A stretch of DNA of 64,000 nt, from the NCBI RefSeq assembly GCF_001279525.1, contig NZ_LGDY01000164.1:94034-158033 (forward strand). The letters are read 5' to 3'. This document shows, one piece after another, positions 51,321-59,617 of the stretch (positions within the stretch are counted from its first letter, which is position 1; every line of letters starts with the position of its first letter). The notes under the pieces are model-generated. The model was not told the DNA's origin and made no database searches. It saw only the letters and a program-made list of their open reading frames with translations. The position numbers and the translations under genes are program-made. Source of the DNA: Nocardia sp. NRRL S-836. GTDB taxonomy: Bacteria; Actinomycetota; Actinomycetes; Mycobacteriales; Pseudonocardiaceae.

Positions 51321-51755
51321 TCACAGGCCGATCGTGACGTTCCGCTCGTCCTTCGCCGAGCTGCCGCTCGAGTAGCCGCGCAGCTCGGCCTTGGCGAACG
51401 CGGTGCCCAGCCGGAACGCGCGGTCCGTCGCCGTCACGTTGATCGTGACGGTCTCGAACCCACCGGTGCACGGCAGCGGGTCGCGGTAGGCGTTACCGCT
51501 CGCGATGCCGCCGAGCACGGCCTGCGTGAGCTGCACGTTCAGGTACGCCTGCACGCCGGCCTGGCACGAGTAGGAGACCTGGACCTCGGCGACCGCGCCC
51601 CACGTCTTCCACTTCGCGTTCGTCTCGACCCGCACCGCGGAGGTCGACGGCGACTGCGCGCTCACGTCCGCGAGCACCGGCGCGACCGACGCGGCGAGCG
51701 CGCCACCCGCCACGGCGACGACGGCGAACGTCTTGCCCCCACTCAGCTTCTTCAC
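51321..51755 (-). CDS. Secreted protein, unknown function
   Basis: A 144-residue protein with a signal peptide (MKKLSGGKTF then AVVAVAGGALAASVAPVLA, cleavage near residue 29). The mature part is beta-rich with two Cys (YSCQAG and PCTGG) that could pair. It is coupled to the O-antigen-ligase-like gene by GTGA overlap, so the two may act in one cell-surface process. No family is recognised. Confidence 0.75.
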   Translation of the reverse strand: MKKLSGGKTFAVVAVAGGALAASVAPVLADVSAQSPSTSAVRVETNAKWKTWGAVAEVQVSYSCQAGVQAYLNVQLTQAVLGGIASGNAYRDPLPCTGGFETVTINVTATDRAFRLGTAFAKAELRGYSSGSSAKDERNVTIGL

Positions 51756-53089
51756 ACTGCCCCCTTACCACTTCCGTCCCGTGTGGACGGAAATCCCAGA
51801 CCGGCGCACAGGCCGGCGATGATGAGCACGACGGGCACGTGCCACAGGAAGTCGAACGCGCTGTGCACGAGCACGACGACGACCGCGGCCGCCGCCCCCG
51901 CCCACAGCGCCGTGCCGCGCCCACGCCACACCGCGGCGAGCACGGCCACGACAACCGCCAGCACCAGCAGCAGCCCCACCGCGCCCAGCTCGACGAGCAC
52001 CTGCAGGTACTCGTTGTGCACGAAACGCATCACGCGCAGGTCCTCGTTGCCCGCGCTGAAGAAAAAAGATCCCTTCCCCGGCCCGACGCCCAGCAGCGGT
52101 GACCGCGCGACGAGCTCCAGCGCGGCACCGGTGGCCCCGCTGCGGTCCGGCGAGCTGAACGACAGCCGCGTCGCCAGCCCGTCGGCCAGCCGGAACGCGG
52201 CCACCCCGCCGGCGGCGAGGAGCACCGCCGCCACGGGCGCCAGCCACCGCCCCAGCCTGGGCAGGCCGACCGCGACCACGGCTCCGGCGAGCAGCCCGGC
52301 GACCGCGACGACCGGCCGCGGTTCCCGCGCCACGTGCAGCGACGGCAGCAACGCGGCCACGGCCACGACCGCTCCCAGCAGCGGTGGCGCGGCGGCCACG
52401 AGAGTCTTCTTCACCCCGGAGCACGCGCACAGCACCAGCAGACCGGCGACCAGGGCGATCACCCCGGCGCGGCTCATCGTGGCACCGACGCCCGTGCACA
52501 CCAGGAAGGTCGCGACCGCCAGCGGCGGCGTCGGCCGCAGGGCCAGCGCCAGCACCGCCGTCGTGGCCAGCACGGCGGCCATCGCGTTCGGGTAGGTCAG
52601 CGTCGAGGACGCCCGCAGCAGCCCTTCGGCGACGGTCGTCCAGAAGGGCAGCCGGAACGCCACGGCCACCCAGCCACTCGCCCCGAGCAGCGCGCCGACC
52701 CCGACGACCACGGCGGCGAGCTGCGCCCGTTGCGACTCATCGGCCCGCGCCACGACCAGTGCCGCCCCGACGAACACCCCCACCGCGGCCACGGCCGGTA
52801 CCCCGCTGACCGGGTCACCTCCGAGCAACCCGCGCACGAGCGCCCACACGGCGAACGCGCCGCCCAGCCAGACGAGCGGGTTCGGCCGTGGTCGCGCGAG
52901 CACGACCGCCGCGCCGACGAGCACCGCCGACAGCACCCGGCCGTACGTGTAGAACCCGCCCTGCGCCACCACGGCCGCGGCATATCCCGCGACCACCAGC
53001 AGCACCGGCCCGGGCAACGCGACCGATTCCCGGCGCGCGCCAACGACTTCCCCCACCACGACAGCCCCCATGTCAGATCCGCTCCCCAA
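51752..53089 (-). CDS. O-antigen ligase/polymerase-family membrane protein
   Basis: A protein of 439-445 residues with about 12 membrane segments. Late motifs SPLLGVGPGKG, FVHNEYLQVLVELG and HSAFDFLWHVP match the Wzy/RfaL ligase family, with the His in a periplasmic loop. Such proteins join or polymerise glycans on lipid carriers or proteins. No other glycan genes are nearby, so the substrate is unknown. ATG 53071 is an alternative to 53089. Confidence 0.85.
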   Translation of the reverse strand: MGSGSDMGAVVVGEVVGARRESVALPGPVLLVVAGYAAAVVAQGGFYTYGRVLSAVLVGAAVVLARPRPNPLVWLGGAFAVWALVRGLLGGDPVSGVPAVAAVGVFVGAALVVARADESQRAQLAAVVVGVGALLGASGWVAVAFRLPFWTTVAEGLLRASSTLTYPNAMAAVLATTAVLALALRPTPPLAVATFLVCTGVGATMSRAGVIALVAGLLVLCACSGVKKTLVAAAPPLLGAVVAVAALLPSLHVAREPRPVVAVAGLLAGAVVAVGLPRLGRWLAPVAAVLLAAGGVAAFRLADGLATRLSFSSPDRSGATGAALELVARSPLLGVGPGKGSFFFSAGNEDLRVMRFVHNEYLQVLVELGAVGLLLVLAVVVAVLAAVWRGRGTALWAGAAAAVVVVLVHSAFDFLWHVPVVLIIAGLCAGLGFPSTRDGSGKGAV

Positions 53090-53275
53090 CGGATCGTGAG
53101 CACTCTAAGGGGACGGGAGCACGTGGCGGAAGGGCAACTTCCGGTCAGCCCAGCGGCGCGGAGGTAAACGCACCGAGCACATGAACGGCAGCGTGCTCCG
53201 CCGCGGCAGCAACAACACCGCCGAGAGGACGAACGAGAGCGCGGCGGTGGTCAGCTCACGGCAGCGTCGCGTCGC

Positions 53276-53584
53276 TCAGGCCCACCAGAACGTCCACAGC
53301 GTCGCCCCCGACACCGCCAGCACCGCGAGCGAGGCCACCGGCGCACGCCAGTCGGCGTAGCGGTCGGCCACGATCTGCCCGGCGATGACGAGCACCGCGG
53401 CCACCACGTGCCCGGTGACGGACAGCCCGCCGGGCCCCGGCAGGTCGCGGGAGTTCGCGTAGAACTGGACGCCGATGTTCCCCAGGGCGAGCAACACCAT
53501 GCCCACCGCGAGCACCCCGCTCACGGCGCGCAGGAATCCATGGGTCCGCGACGGCCGCTTTGCTTCCACTTCCACCTCAGCCAC
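53276..53584 (-). CDS. Small membrane protein, unknown function
   Basis: A 102-residue protein with three hydrophobic segments (about 18-38, 54-71 and 80-100). The motif QFYANSRDLPGPGG lies between the first and second. No family is recognised. It is downstream of the RecB-like nuclease on the same strand with a 33-bp gap. Confidence 0.7.
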   Translation of the reverse strand: MAEVEVEAKRPSRTHGFLRAVSGVLAVGMVLLALGNIGVQFYANSRDLPGPGGLSVTGHVVAAVLVIAGQIVADRYADWRAPVASLAVLAVSGATLWTFWWA

Positions 53585-53617
53585 CCTACGGGTCCGCGGT
53601 TCGACGGCCGCAGCACC

Positions 53618-54457
53618 TCACGGCGCCAGCAACGACCACGGCTCGATCGCCGGGGCCGCCGCCTGCCCCTCCGGGCAGCTGCGCCGGAAGTCGCACCACT
53701 GGCACTGCCGCCCGGTCTGCGCCGGGAACAGGACCTCCCGGTCACCCCCGGCCTTCAACGTCTCCGCCGCCAGGTCGATCTCGTCCGCCGCCTCCTCGGC
53801 CCGCCGCACGTGCCGGGCCAGCGACTCCTCCGTGTGCTCCCACACCGCCACCGACCCCGACGGCAGGTGGTGCAGCTCCACCCGCCGGCACGGCTTGCGC
53901 AGCGTCCGCCGGGCAGCCAGGGCGTAGAGCGCGAGCGCCTGCGAACCGCGGGCGTCGTCGGTGCCCAGGACGTGCCGCCCGGTCTTGTAGTCGACGATCA
54001 CCAGCTCACCGTCGCGGTAGTCGATGCGGTCGACCCGCCCCTCGGCCACGATGCGCTCGGTCGGCGACGACACCCAGCGCTCCACCCCGAGCGGCTCGAA
54101 GTCCACGTCCAGCCCCGCCACGTAGTCGTGCACCCAGCCACAGGCACGCGACCGGTACTCGGCGGCCTGGTCGACGTCGCGGAACCCCTCCGACTTCCAC
54201 TGCCGGTTCACCAGCGCCACCGCCTGGTCCGGCGTGCGCTTCTCGACGGGCAGGTCGAAGAACGCCTTCAGCGCGTTGTGCACGACCGCACCCAGCGTGT
54301 TGTGCGCCCACGCCCCACCCCGCGGCGGGCTGGGCCGGTCCAGGTACGTCATCCGGTACCGGCGCGGGCAGTCGGTCCACGTCGCGAGCTTCGCGGGCGT
54401 GACGCGCACGAGCCGACGCGGTGCCGCGGTGCCGAAGTCGAAGCCGAGTTGTTCCAC
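53618..54457 (-). CDS. RecB-family exonuclease (Cas4-like, Fe-S)
   Basis: A 279-residue PD-(D/E)XK nuclease: EGRVDRID (catalytic Asp), VIVDYKTGRH (Asp and Lys) and QALALYALA. Cys in WTDCPRRY plus CQWCDFRRSC form a four-Cys iron-sulphur site, as in Cas4 and AddB. It has no helicase domain and no CRISPR genes nearby, so it is an orphan housekeeping nuclease common in actinobacteria. GTG 54457; a longer frame to 54595 has an unrelated, low-conservation start. Confidence 0.88.
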   Translation of the reverse strand: MEQLGFDFGTAAPRRLVRVTPAKLATWTDCPRRYRMTYLDRPSPPRGGAWAHNTLGAVVHNALKAFFDLPVEKRTPDQAVALVNRQWKSEGFRDVDQAAEYRSRACGWVHDYVAGLDVDFEPLGVERWVSSPTERIVAEGRVDRIDYRDGELVIVDYKTGRHVLGTDDARGSQALALYALAARRTLRKPCRRVELHHLPSGSVAVWEHTEESLARHVRRAEEAADEIDLAAETLKAGGDREVLFPAQTGRQCQWCDFRRSCPEGQAAAPAIEPWSLLAP

Positions 54458-54603
54458 CCGAGCAACGCTACCGAGCACCACCGACAGTGTTGATGGCCCC
54501 TGCTCCGCAGGGGCGGCGAACTCGCCGACACGAACGCGCGAAACGTCGCCACCACCCCGGGGCGGCTCCGCGGGTCGACGCGTCCCGTACGACAATCGGC
54601 GGC

Positions 54604-54906
54604 ATGGAGATCTGGCACAACCCGCGCTGTTCCAAGAGCCGCGCCGCCAAGCAGCGCCTCGACGACGAGGGCGTCGCCTACACCGAGCGCCGCTACCTCG
54701 ACGACGCCCCGACGGCGGAGGAGCTCGACCACGTCCTCACGTTGCTCGGCAAGGAGCCGTGGGAGATCGCGCGCACCAAGGAGCCCGCGTACCCGAAGCT
54801 GCTCGAACACGACCGCGCGCAGTGGATCGCCCACATGGTCGCGAACCCGAGCCTCATCGAGCGTCCCATCCTCATCGACGGCGACAAGGCGCACATCGAG
54901 CGTTAG
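54604..54906 (+). CDS. ArsC/Spx-family protein
   Basis: A 100-residue thioredoxin-fold protein with NPRCSKSR (single catalytic Cys, C9), as in glutathione-dependent arsenate reductase ArsC, and RPILIDGDKAHI near the end. The family also includes reductases of unknown substrate; no ars genes are nearby. ATG 54604. The stop overlaps the stop of the convergent MarC gene by 3 bp. Confidence 0.87.
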   Translation: MEIWHNPRCSKSRAAKQRLDDEGVAYTERRYLDDAPTAEELDHVLTLLGKEPWEIARTKEPAYPKLLEHDRAQWIAHMVANPSLIERPILIDGDKAHIER

Positions 54907-55526
54907 CCACCCGAGGTGATGAAGCCCTGCACCGACGACGCGACCAGCTGCACGGCGATCGCGGCCAGGAGCAGACCGGCGATCTTGGCCATCAGCAGGA
55001 TGCCGCTCTCCTTGAACACCTTGATCAGCAGCCCGGCCGACCGCAGCGTCCCGAGCAGCACCAGGTGCACGGCCACGATCGCCGCCGCCAGCGCCAGGTA
55101 GGAGCCGAGCGCCCCGTCGGCCTGCCGCACGAACACGATCGTCGCCGCGATCGCGCCGGGGCCGGCCAGCAGCGGCGTGCCCAGCGGCACCAGCGCGATG
55201 TTGACGTCCTCGACCTCGGGGTGGTTGGTCGCGCCCTTGCCGGTCAGCAGGTCCAGCGCGATCAGCAGCAACAGCAGCCCGCCCGCGCCCTGCAGGGCGG
55301 GGATGCCGATGTGCATGTAGGCCAGGATCGAGTTGCCGGCGACGGCGAACAGCGTGATCACCAGGAACGACACGAGCACGCCCTGCCGCGCCGCCTGCTT
55401 GCGCGCGTCCCGCGACTTGCGGCCCACCAGCCCGAGGAACACGGGCACGGTGCCGGGCGGGTCCATGATCACCAGCAGCGTGATCGACGCCTCGATGAAG
55501 AGCCGCAGGTTGAACACGTCAGGCAC
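54903..55526 (-). CDS. MarC-family integral membrane protein
   Basis: A 207-residue protein with six TM segments: ITLLVIMDPPGTVPVFLGL near the start and PLLAGPGAIAATI in the middle are MarC signatures. The function of the family is not settled; the old link to antibiotic resistance was not supported. GTG 55526 overlaps the end of the upstream PHP gene by 8 bp, so the two are coupled. Confidence 0.88.
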   Translation of the reverse strand: MPDVFNLRLFIEASITLLVIMDPPGTVPVFLGLVGRKSRDARKQAARQGVLVSFLVITLFAVAGNSILAYMHIGIPALQGAGGLLLLLIALDLLTGKGATNHPEVEDVNIALVPLGTPLLAGPGAIAATIVFVRQADGALGSYLALAAAIVAVHLVLLGTLRSAGLLIKVFKESGILLMAKIAGLLLAAIAVQLVASSVQGFITSGG

Positions 55527-56388
55527 CGCCCTGTCCCACGAGGATCTTGCCGCCCGTCGCGCGCTCGGCCAGAGCGTCCAGCATTTCCGGCGCCGTCGTC
55601 TCCGCGCCGAGCCGGACCGTCTTGTTCGTGCCGTGGTAGTCGCTCGACCCGGTGACGACCAGGCCCAGCTCGCCGGCCAGCGACCGCAGCGCGGCGCGGG
55701 TCTGCGGGTCGTGGTCGGGGTGGTCGACCTCGACGCCGGCCAGGCCGACCTCGGCGAGGTGCCGCACGACGTCGGGTGACACGACCGGGCCGCGGGAACG
55801 GGCGAAGGGGTGGGCCAGCACCGTCACGCCGCCGGCCTCGGTGATCATCTCGATGGCGCGCTCGACGGGGGTGTCCGTGCGGCCCACGTAGTAGGCGCCG
55901 CCGGTCAGGAACGTCGCGAACGCCTCGTCCACCGACGACACGACCCCGGCGCGGATCAGCGCCTGCGCGAGGTGCGGGCGACCGGCCGGCGCGTCGAAGG
56001 GCAGCCGCTGCATCAGGTCGACCGGGTCGATCGGGAAGCCGTCGGCCTGCATCATCTCGGCCATCTTCTGCAGCCGGTGCCGCCGCTCCTGCCGCAGCCG
56101 CGACTGCTCGACCATCAACGCCGCGTGCGTCGGGTCGTACAGGTAGGCCAGCAGGTGAACGGTGATCGTGCGGCCGTAGCCGTCAGGGCACTCGCACGAC
56201 AGCTCGGCACCGCGCACCAGGCGCAGGCCGGGCGGCAGTGCCGCGACCGCCTCCGCCCACCCCGCCGACGTGTCGTGGTCGGTGAGCGCCACCGCGTCGA
56301 GTCCCGCTCGGGCCGCCGCCCTCACCAGCTCGGCGGGGCTGTCGGTGCCGTCGGACTCGGACGAATGGGTGTGCAGATCGATGACCAC
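55519..56388 (-). CDS. PHP-domain phosphoesterase
   Basis: A 289-residue metal-dependent phosphoesterase: IDLHTHSSESDG (HxH), ALTDHDT, GAELSCE, a His in VLAHPFARS and SSDYHG at the end, the usual PHP ligand set. It resembles YciV/RnaAM and TrpH-type enzymes, which remove phosphate from nucleoside 3',5'-bisphosphates or degrade short RNA from the 5' end. ATG/GTG 56388 begins at the conserved start. Confidence 0.88.
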   Translation of the reverse strand: MVIDLHTHSSESDGTDSPAELVRAAARAGLDAVALTDHDTSAGWAEAVAALPPGLRLVRGAELSCECPDGYGRTITVHLLAYLYDPTHAALMVEQSRLRQERRHRLQKMAEMMQADGFPIDPVDLMQRLPFDAPAGRPHLAQALIRAGVVSSVDEAFATFLTGGAYYVGRTDTPVERAIEMITEAGGVTVLAHPFARSRGPVVSPDVVRHLAEVGLAGVEVDHPDHDPQTRAALRSLAGELGLVVTGSSDYHGTNKTVRLGAETTAPEMLDALAERATGGKILVGQGGA

Positions 56389-56424
56389 GTCGTCCAGTGT
56401 GGACGACGTGGGGCACGGCCCGCC

Positions 56425-56985
56425 TTACGGGACCATCTTCTTCCCGCGTGCCGCCCGCTGCGCCTTGATCATCGAGAACCGCTCGGCCTGGGCCTTCTTG
56501 TCGCCGAAGGTCAGCTCCGAGATGGCGTCGTAGACCTCTTCCGGGTCGGGCAGGAACTCCAGGCGGTTGAGCGCCTGGATCTGACCGGCCGACTCGACGA
56601 TCAGCGTGCCGTAGCCGAACATGCGGCCACCCACGGTGCGTTCGTAGGTGAGGTCGGTGACCTTGCTGATGGGCATCATCGCGACCTTGGTCTCGAAGAC
56701 GCCCGACGTCAGCATGAACCGCTTGTCGGTCACGACGATGCGCTCGACCCACCACTCGATGATGAAGTAGGCGCACCGCAGCAGGACCAGCAGCGCGCCG
56801 TACCACAGCACGTTCTGGATCACGCCCGCGTTGGCCGGGAGCAGGTACGAGATCATCATGAAGCCGGCGAGCAGCGCCGCCGCTTCGAGCACGTCCCAGA
56901 TCAGGTACGACCAGTGCCTGCGCACCCGGATGACCCGACGCTCACTCGACAGCAGGTAGTCGTCTGGATCACGTGGTGCGAACAT
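56425..56985 (-). CDS. Membrane protein with bacterial PH domain
   Basis: A 186-residue protein. Two TM segments (about 29-49 and 56-76) are followed by a bacterial PH (bPH2, YdbT-like) domain: VTDKRFMLTSGVFETKVAMM, KVTDLTYERT and GTLIVESAG. A basic C-terminal tail follows. Function unknown; a common actinobacterial protein. Confidence 0.85.
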   Translation of the reverse strand: MFAPRDPDDYLLSSERRVIRVRRHWSYLIWDVLEAAALLAGFMMISYLLPANAGVIQNVLWYGALLVLLRCAYFIIEWWVERIVVTDKRFMLTSGVFETKVAMMPISKVTDLTYERTVGGRMFGYGTLIVESAGQIQALNRLEFLPDPEEVYDAISELTFGDKKAQAERFSMIKAQRAARGKKMVP

Positions 56986-57060
56986 GCGCTACCAGCCCTT
57001 CCCGGTACCAGCCAGTGCCCTGTCTGCCCTGCTCCTGGCCTCCCAGCGGGAGCCGGGAAC

Positions 57061-57219
57061 CTAGAACAATTGTCGCACGAAGGTGATCAGGGCCTCAGCC
57101 GCAGTTCGCAGCGAGTTGAGGATGTTCTGCACCAGTTGCGCTGCCTGCTGCGGCTCAGCGATGAGGAAGAACAGCAGCAAGGCAATACCGGCGAAAGTGA
57201 GGATCTTCTTCAAGTTCAC
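57061..57219 (-). CDS. Small single-pass membrane protein
   Basis: A 52-residue protein: MNLKKILTFAGIALLLFFLI (TM), followed by an amphipathic helix QQAAQLVQNILNSLRTAAEA. GTG 57219 precedes the Lys-rich membrane start; the frame to 57279 adds a non-conserved head. It is typical of small actinobacterial membrane proteins of unknown role and lies 75 bp after the PH-domain gene's start on the same strand. Confidence 0.65.
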   Translation of the reverse strand: MNLKKILTFAGIALLLFFLIAEPQQAAQLVQNILNSLRTAAEALITFVRQLF

Positions 57220-57354
57220 GGTGTCCACCCCGTCCGCGTTCGCACCCGTTTGGCGCCGTTCGTGACCGTTGTACAGCACGAGTCGGCGCCTTGGGAGATT
57301 TGTACCGCAGCTGGGGTAGTCGACTGCACCGCCGTTCCGGTGTGACTACGCTTC

Positions 57355-57774
57355 GTGATCGTGACAGCGAGCAGCGAGCGGGTGATCCGTTGTGTCGGCG
57401 GCGTCGTTCATGACTCGAACGGACGACTACTGCTCGTGCGACGGGCCAACGCACCAGGTGAGGGCCTGTGGTCGATACCGGGTGGCCGCGTGGAGCCGGG
57501 TGAGACGGATGAGGCTGCTGTGACCAGGGAACTGCTGGAGGAGACCGGACTCGTGGTCACGGCCGGTCACCTCGTCGGCAGCGTCGAGCGCCCGGCTCCG
57601 GACGGGGTTTTCGTGATCTACGACTACGAGTGCCAGGTCAGGTCGGGTGTGCTCCGCGCGGGCGACGACGCGGCGGATGCCGCCTGGGTGGACAGTGCGA
57701 CGTTGGCCACACTGCGGACCGCCGAAGGGCTCGTGGAAACGCTCTCCGGCTGGAACTGCCTGCCCAGGACCTGA
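57355..57774 (+). CDS. NUDIX hydrolase
   Basis: A protein of 137-139 residues with a full Nudix box GGRVEPGETDEAAVTRELLE-ETG (Gx5Ex7REUxEExG). It opens with a typical strand VIRCVGGVVHDSNGRLLLVR. The substrate is unknown; small NUDIX enzymes of this kind hydrolyse oxidised nucleotides or ADP-ribose derivatives. The start is GTG 57355 or 57361; TACGCT at 57347-57352 favours 57361 as a leaderless start. Confidence 0.88.
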   Translation: MIVTASSERVIRCVGGVVHDSNGRLLLVRRANAPGEGLWSIPGGRVEPGETDEAAVTRELLEETGLVVTAGHLVGSVERPAPDGVFVIYDYECQVRSGVLRAGDDAADAAWVDSATLATLRTAEGLVETLSGWNCLPRT

Positions 57775-57803
57775 TCAGGGTTCACGCGATCGGGGAACCG
57801 GGC

Positions 57804-58799
57804 CTACTGCCAAACGAGACGCTGCCCGTGGGCCTCCGTCGTCGCTAAAGTCGTGCTCGAGACCTCGCCGTCACGCACTCGGATGAGCCGCACCTCACGC
57901 TCCTCATGCGCCGCCCACCAGGAGTCCCTGTCCAAAGCGGACAATGCGGGCACCAGGTCGAGCCCCGATCCGCTGGTGACCACCACGAGGGGGACGTCGA
58001 TCGGGTCGGCGGCCTTCGCGAGGTCGGCCACCGGGTCACCGGCGACCAGGCGTGGCGGGTTCTTGCGCAGCACGCCCGAAGCGACGCCGAACAGGCGCAG
58101 CCGCTCCGGCTGGTCGGCCCACACACAGGCCTCCAGCCACGCGTACGCGTCCTCGTCGGCCAGATCGGCGGGCGCCACCCCGATACCCGCCTTCGCGGCC
58201 ACCTTGACCGTCTTGGGCAGCTTCGGCAGCACCGCGCCCGGTGCGAGCTCCAGCGCGCAGTGCAGCCCCAGCGCGGCCTTGGCGGGCCCGGCGACGACCT
58301 GGCCGGCCTCCGCGGTCTGGTAGCGGTAGGAGTACTGGTCGAGCCCGAGCAGCAGGCCCGCGGTCGTGGCGGCCTCGACGAGCCCGATCGGCCCGCCCGC
58401 CTGCTTGGCCGCGGCGGCGACCGCCGGGTAGAGCAACGCGGCCCGGCGCACCTCGTTCGCCTGGACCACCTGCGTGGCGACCAACGCGCGCACGCGTTCG
58501 GACCGCTCCAGCAGGAAGTCTCGGAACAGCGGCCACGTGTTCTCGTCCGCGCCGTAGGTGCCGCCCAGCGACGGGTAGTAGTTCGAGAGCCGGTGGAACG
58601 GTTCGGCCTGCACGAGCCGATGTGCCGCCGCCAGCAGGAGCTCGCCCGTGGCGCGCTCCTCACCGGCGGCGGTCAGCAGATCGGCGACCTCCGGATCCTC
58701 CGCCGCGCGCGACGCGAGGTGCTCGTAGAGGGGCGAGATGCCGGAAGCCTCCCGCGCGAACACCCGCAGCCGCTGCTGAGCGAGATCCAGAGAAGTCAC
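57804..58799 (-). CDS. DUF2332 protein
   Basis: A 331-residue protein of the DUF2332 family: PLYEHLASRAAEDPEVADLL, HRLSNYYPSLGG, TQVVQANEVRRAALLYPA and then GLVEAATTAGLLLGLDQY. A second family member is at 61190. The function is unknown. GTG 58799 precedes TSLDLAQQRL; the longer frame to 59027 crosses the MaoC gene and is rejected. It lies 16 bp downstream of the MaoC gene. Confidence 0.85.
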   Translation of the reverse strand: MTSLDLAQQRLRVFAREASGISPLYEHLASRAAEDPEVADLLTAAGEERATGELLLAAAHRLVQAEPFHRLSNYYPSLGGTYGADENTWPLFRDFLLERSERVRALVATQVVQANEVRRAALLYPAVAAAAKQAGGPIGLVEAATTAGLLLGLDQYSYRYQTAEAGQVVAGPAKAALGLHCALELAPGAVLPKLPKTVKVAAKAGIGVAPADLADEDAYAWLEACVWADQPERLRLFGVASGVLRKNPPRLVAGDPVADLAKAADPIDVPLVVVTSGSGLDLVPALSALDRDSWWAAHEEREVRLIRVRDGEVSSTTLATTEAHGQRLVWQ

Positions 58800-58815
58800 G
58801 TCACTACCCCCACGA

Positions 58816-59322
58816 TCAGTCGGATGCAGGTTCGGGGCGCCCCGGCTGCTCGCCGCCACGAGCGTCACCGTAGGACTTCTTCGGCACCATGACCTTGCGG
58901 CGGAAGATGCACACGACCGTGCCGTCCTGCTTGTACCCGCGAGTCTCCACGTACACGACGCCCCTGTCGTCCTTGGACTTCGACGGCGTCTTGTCGAGCA
59001 CCTCGGTCTCGCCGTAGATCGTGTCACCGTGGAACGTGGGCTTCACGTGCCGCAGCGACTCGATCTCCAGGTTGGCGATCGCCTTGCCGGAGACGTCGGG
59101 CACGGACATGCCCAGCAGCAACGAGTAGACGTAGTTGCCCACGACGACGTTCTTGCCGAAGTCCGTGGTCTTCTCCGCGTAGTTCGCGTCCAGGTGGAGC
59201 GGGTGGTGGTTCATGGTGAGCAGGCAGAACAGGTGGTCGTCGTACTCGGTGACCGTCTTCCCCGGCCAGTGCTTGTAGACCGCGCCGACCTCGAACTCCT
59301 CGTAGTACCGACCGAACTGCAC
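58816..59322 (-). CDS. MaoC-family dehydratase (hot-dog fold)
   Basis: A 168-residue hot-dog protein. It starts VQFGRYYEEFEVGAVYKHWPG, has NHHPLHLDANYAEKTTDFG (Asp and His of the hydratase site, D..H) and VVGNYVYSLLLGM. It likely hydrates an enoyl-CoA. GTG 59322 has GGAGGC 3-4 nt upstream; a longer frame to 59478 is rejected. A long upstream region leads to the divergent small ORF and corA. Confidence 0.87.
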   Translation of the reverse strand: MQFGRYYEEFEVGAVYKHWPGKTVTEYDDHLFCLLTMNHHPLHLDANYAEKTTDFGKNVVVGNYVYSLLLGMSVPDVSGKAIANLEIESLRHVKPTFHGDTIYGETEVLDKTPSKSKDDRGVVYVETRGYKQDGTVVCIFRRKVMVPKKSYGDARGGEQPGRPEPASD

Positions 59323-59460
59323 CGCGCCTCCAGCTACGTGTGATCGAGATCTGTCCCAGGTGGGGAGACAGTCTGAACAGAGAGGGAGTACCCTCGGCAA
59401 CCGGTGTGTGAGGATTTCCACCACCAGCGACCTTCGCCCCGAGGAGGTGAGGACCCCTAA

Positions 59461-59520
59461 ATGAGCAAGGACCCCCACCCTGCCAGTACCAAGCGCGTCC
59501 TCACCGAGGTGGCCCGCTAG
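59461..59520 (+). CDS. Possible 19-residue leader peptide
   Basis: The frame reads MSKDPHPASTKRVLTEVAR and follows a very strong ribosome site (GAGGAGGTGAGG) 8 nt upstream. It is too short for homology. GGTGAGGAC at 59446-59454, which includes part of the ribosome site, is complementary to GTCCTCACC at 59497-59505 inside the frame, so the start may be hidden by folding. It precedes corA by 97 bp and could be a regulatory leader for it. Confidence 0.4.
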   Translation: MSKDPHPASTKRVLTEVAR

Positions 59521-59617
59521 ATCGTTCCAGTTCTAGTTCGCCGAGTTTCGCCCCGGTCTGGACGCCCGTCGTGCTTTTCGTGCACTCGAACGACGTGTGG
59601 CCCTGGAGGAACTCACC

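Noticed and set aside
53618..54457. Cas4 of a CRISPR-Cas system
   Set aside because: No repeats and no other cas genes are in the window; the same Cys pattern also occurs in housekeeping RecB-type nucleases.
54604..54906. Arsenic resistance operon
   Set aside because: The ArsC-like gene stands alone, without ArsB, Acr3 or ArsR genes. The family also has other roles.
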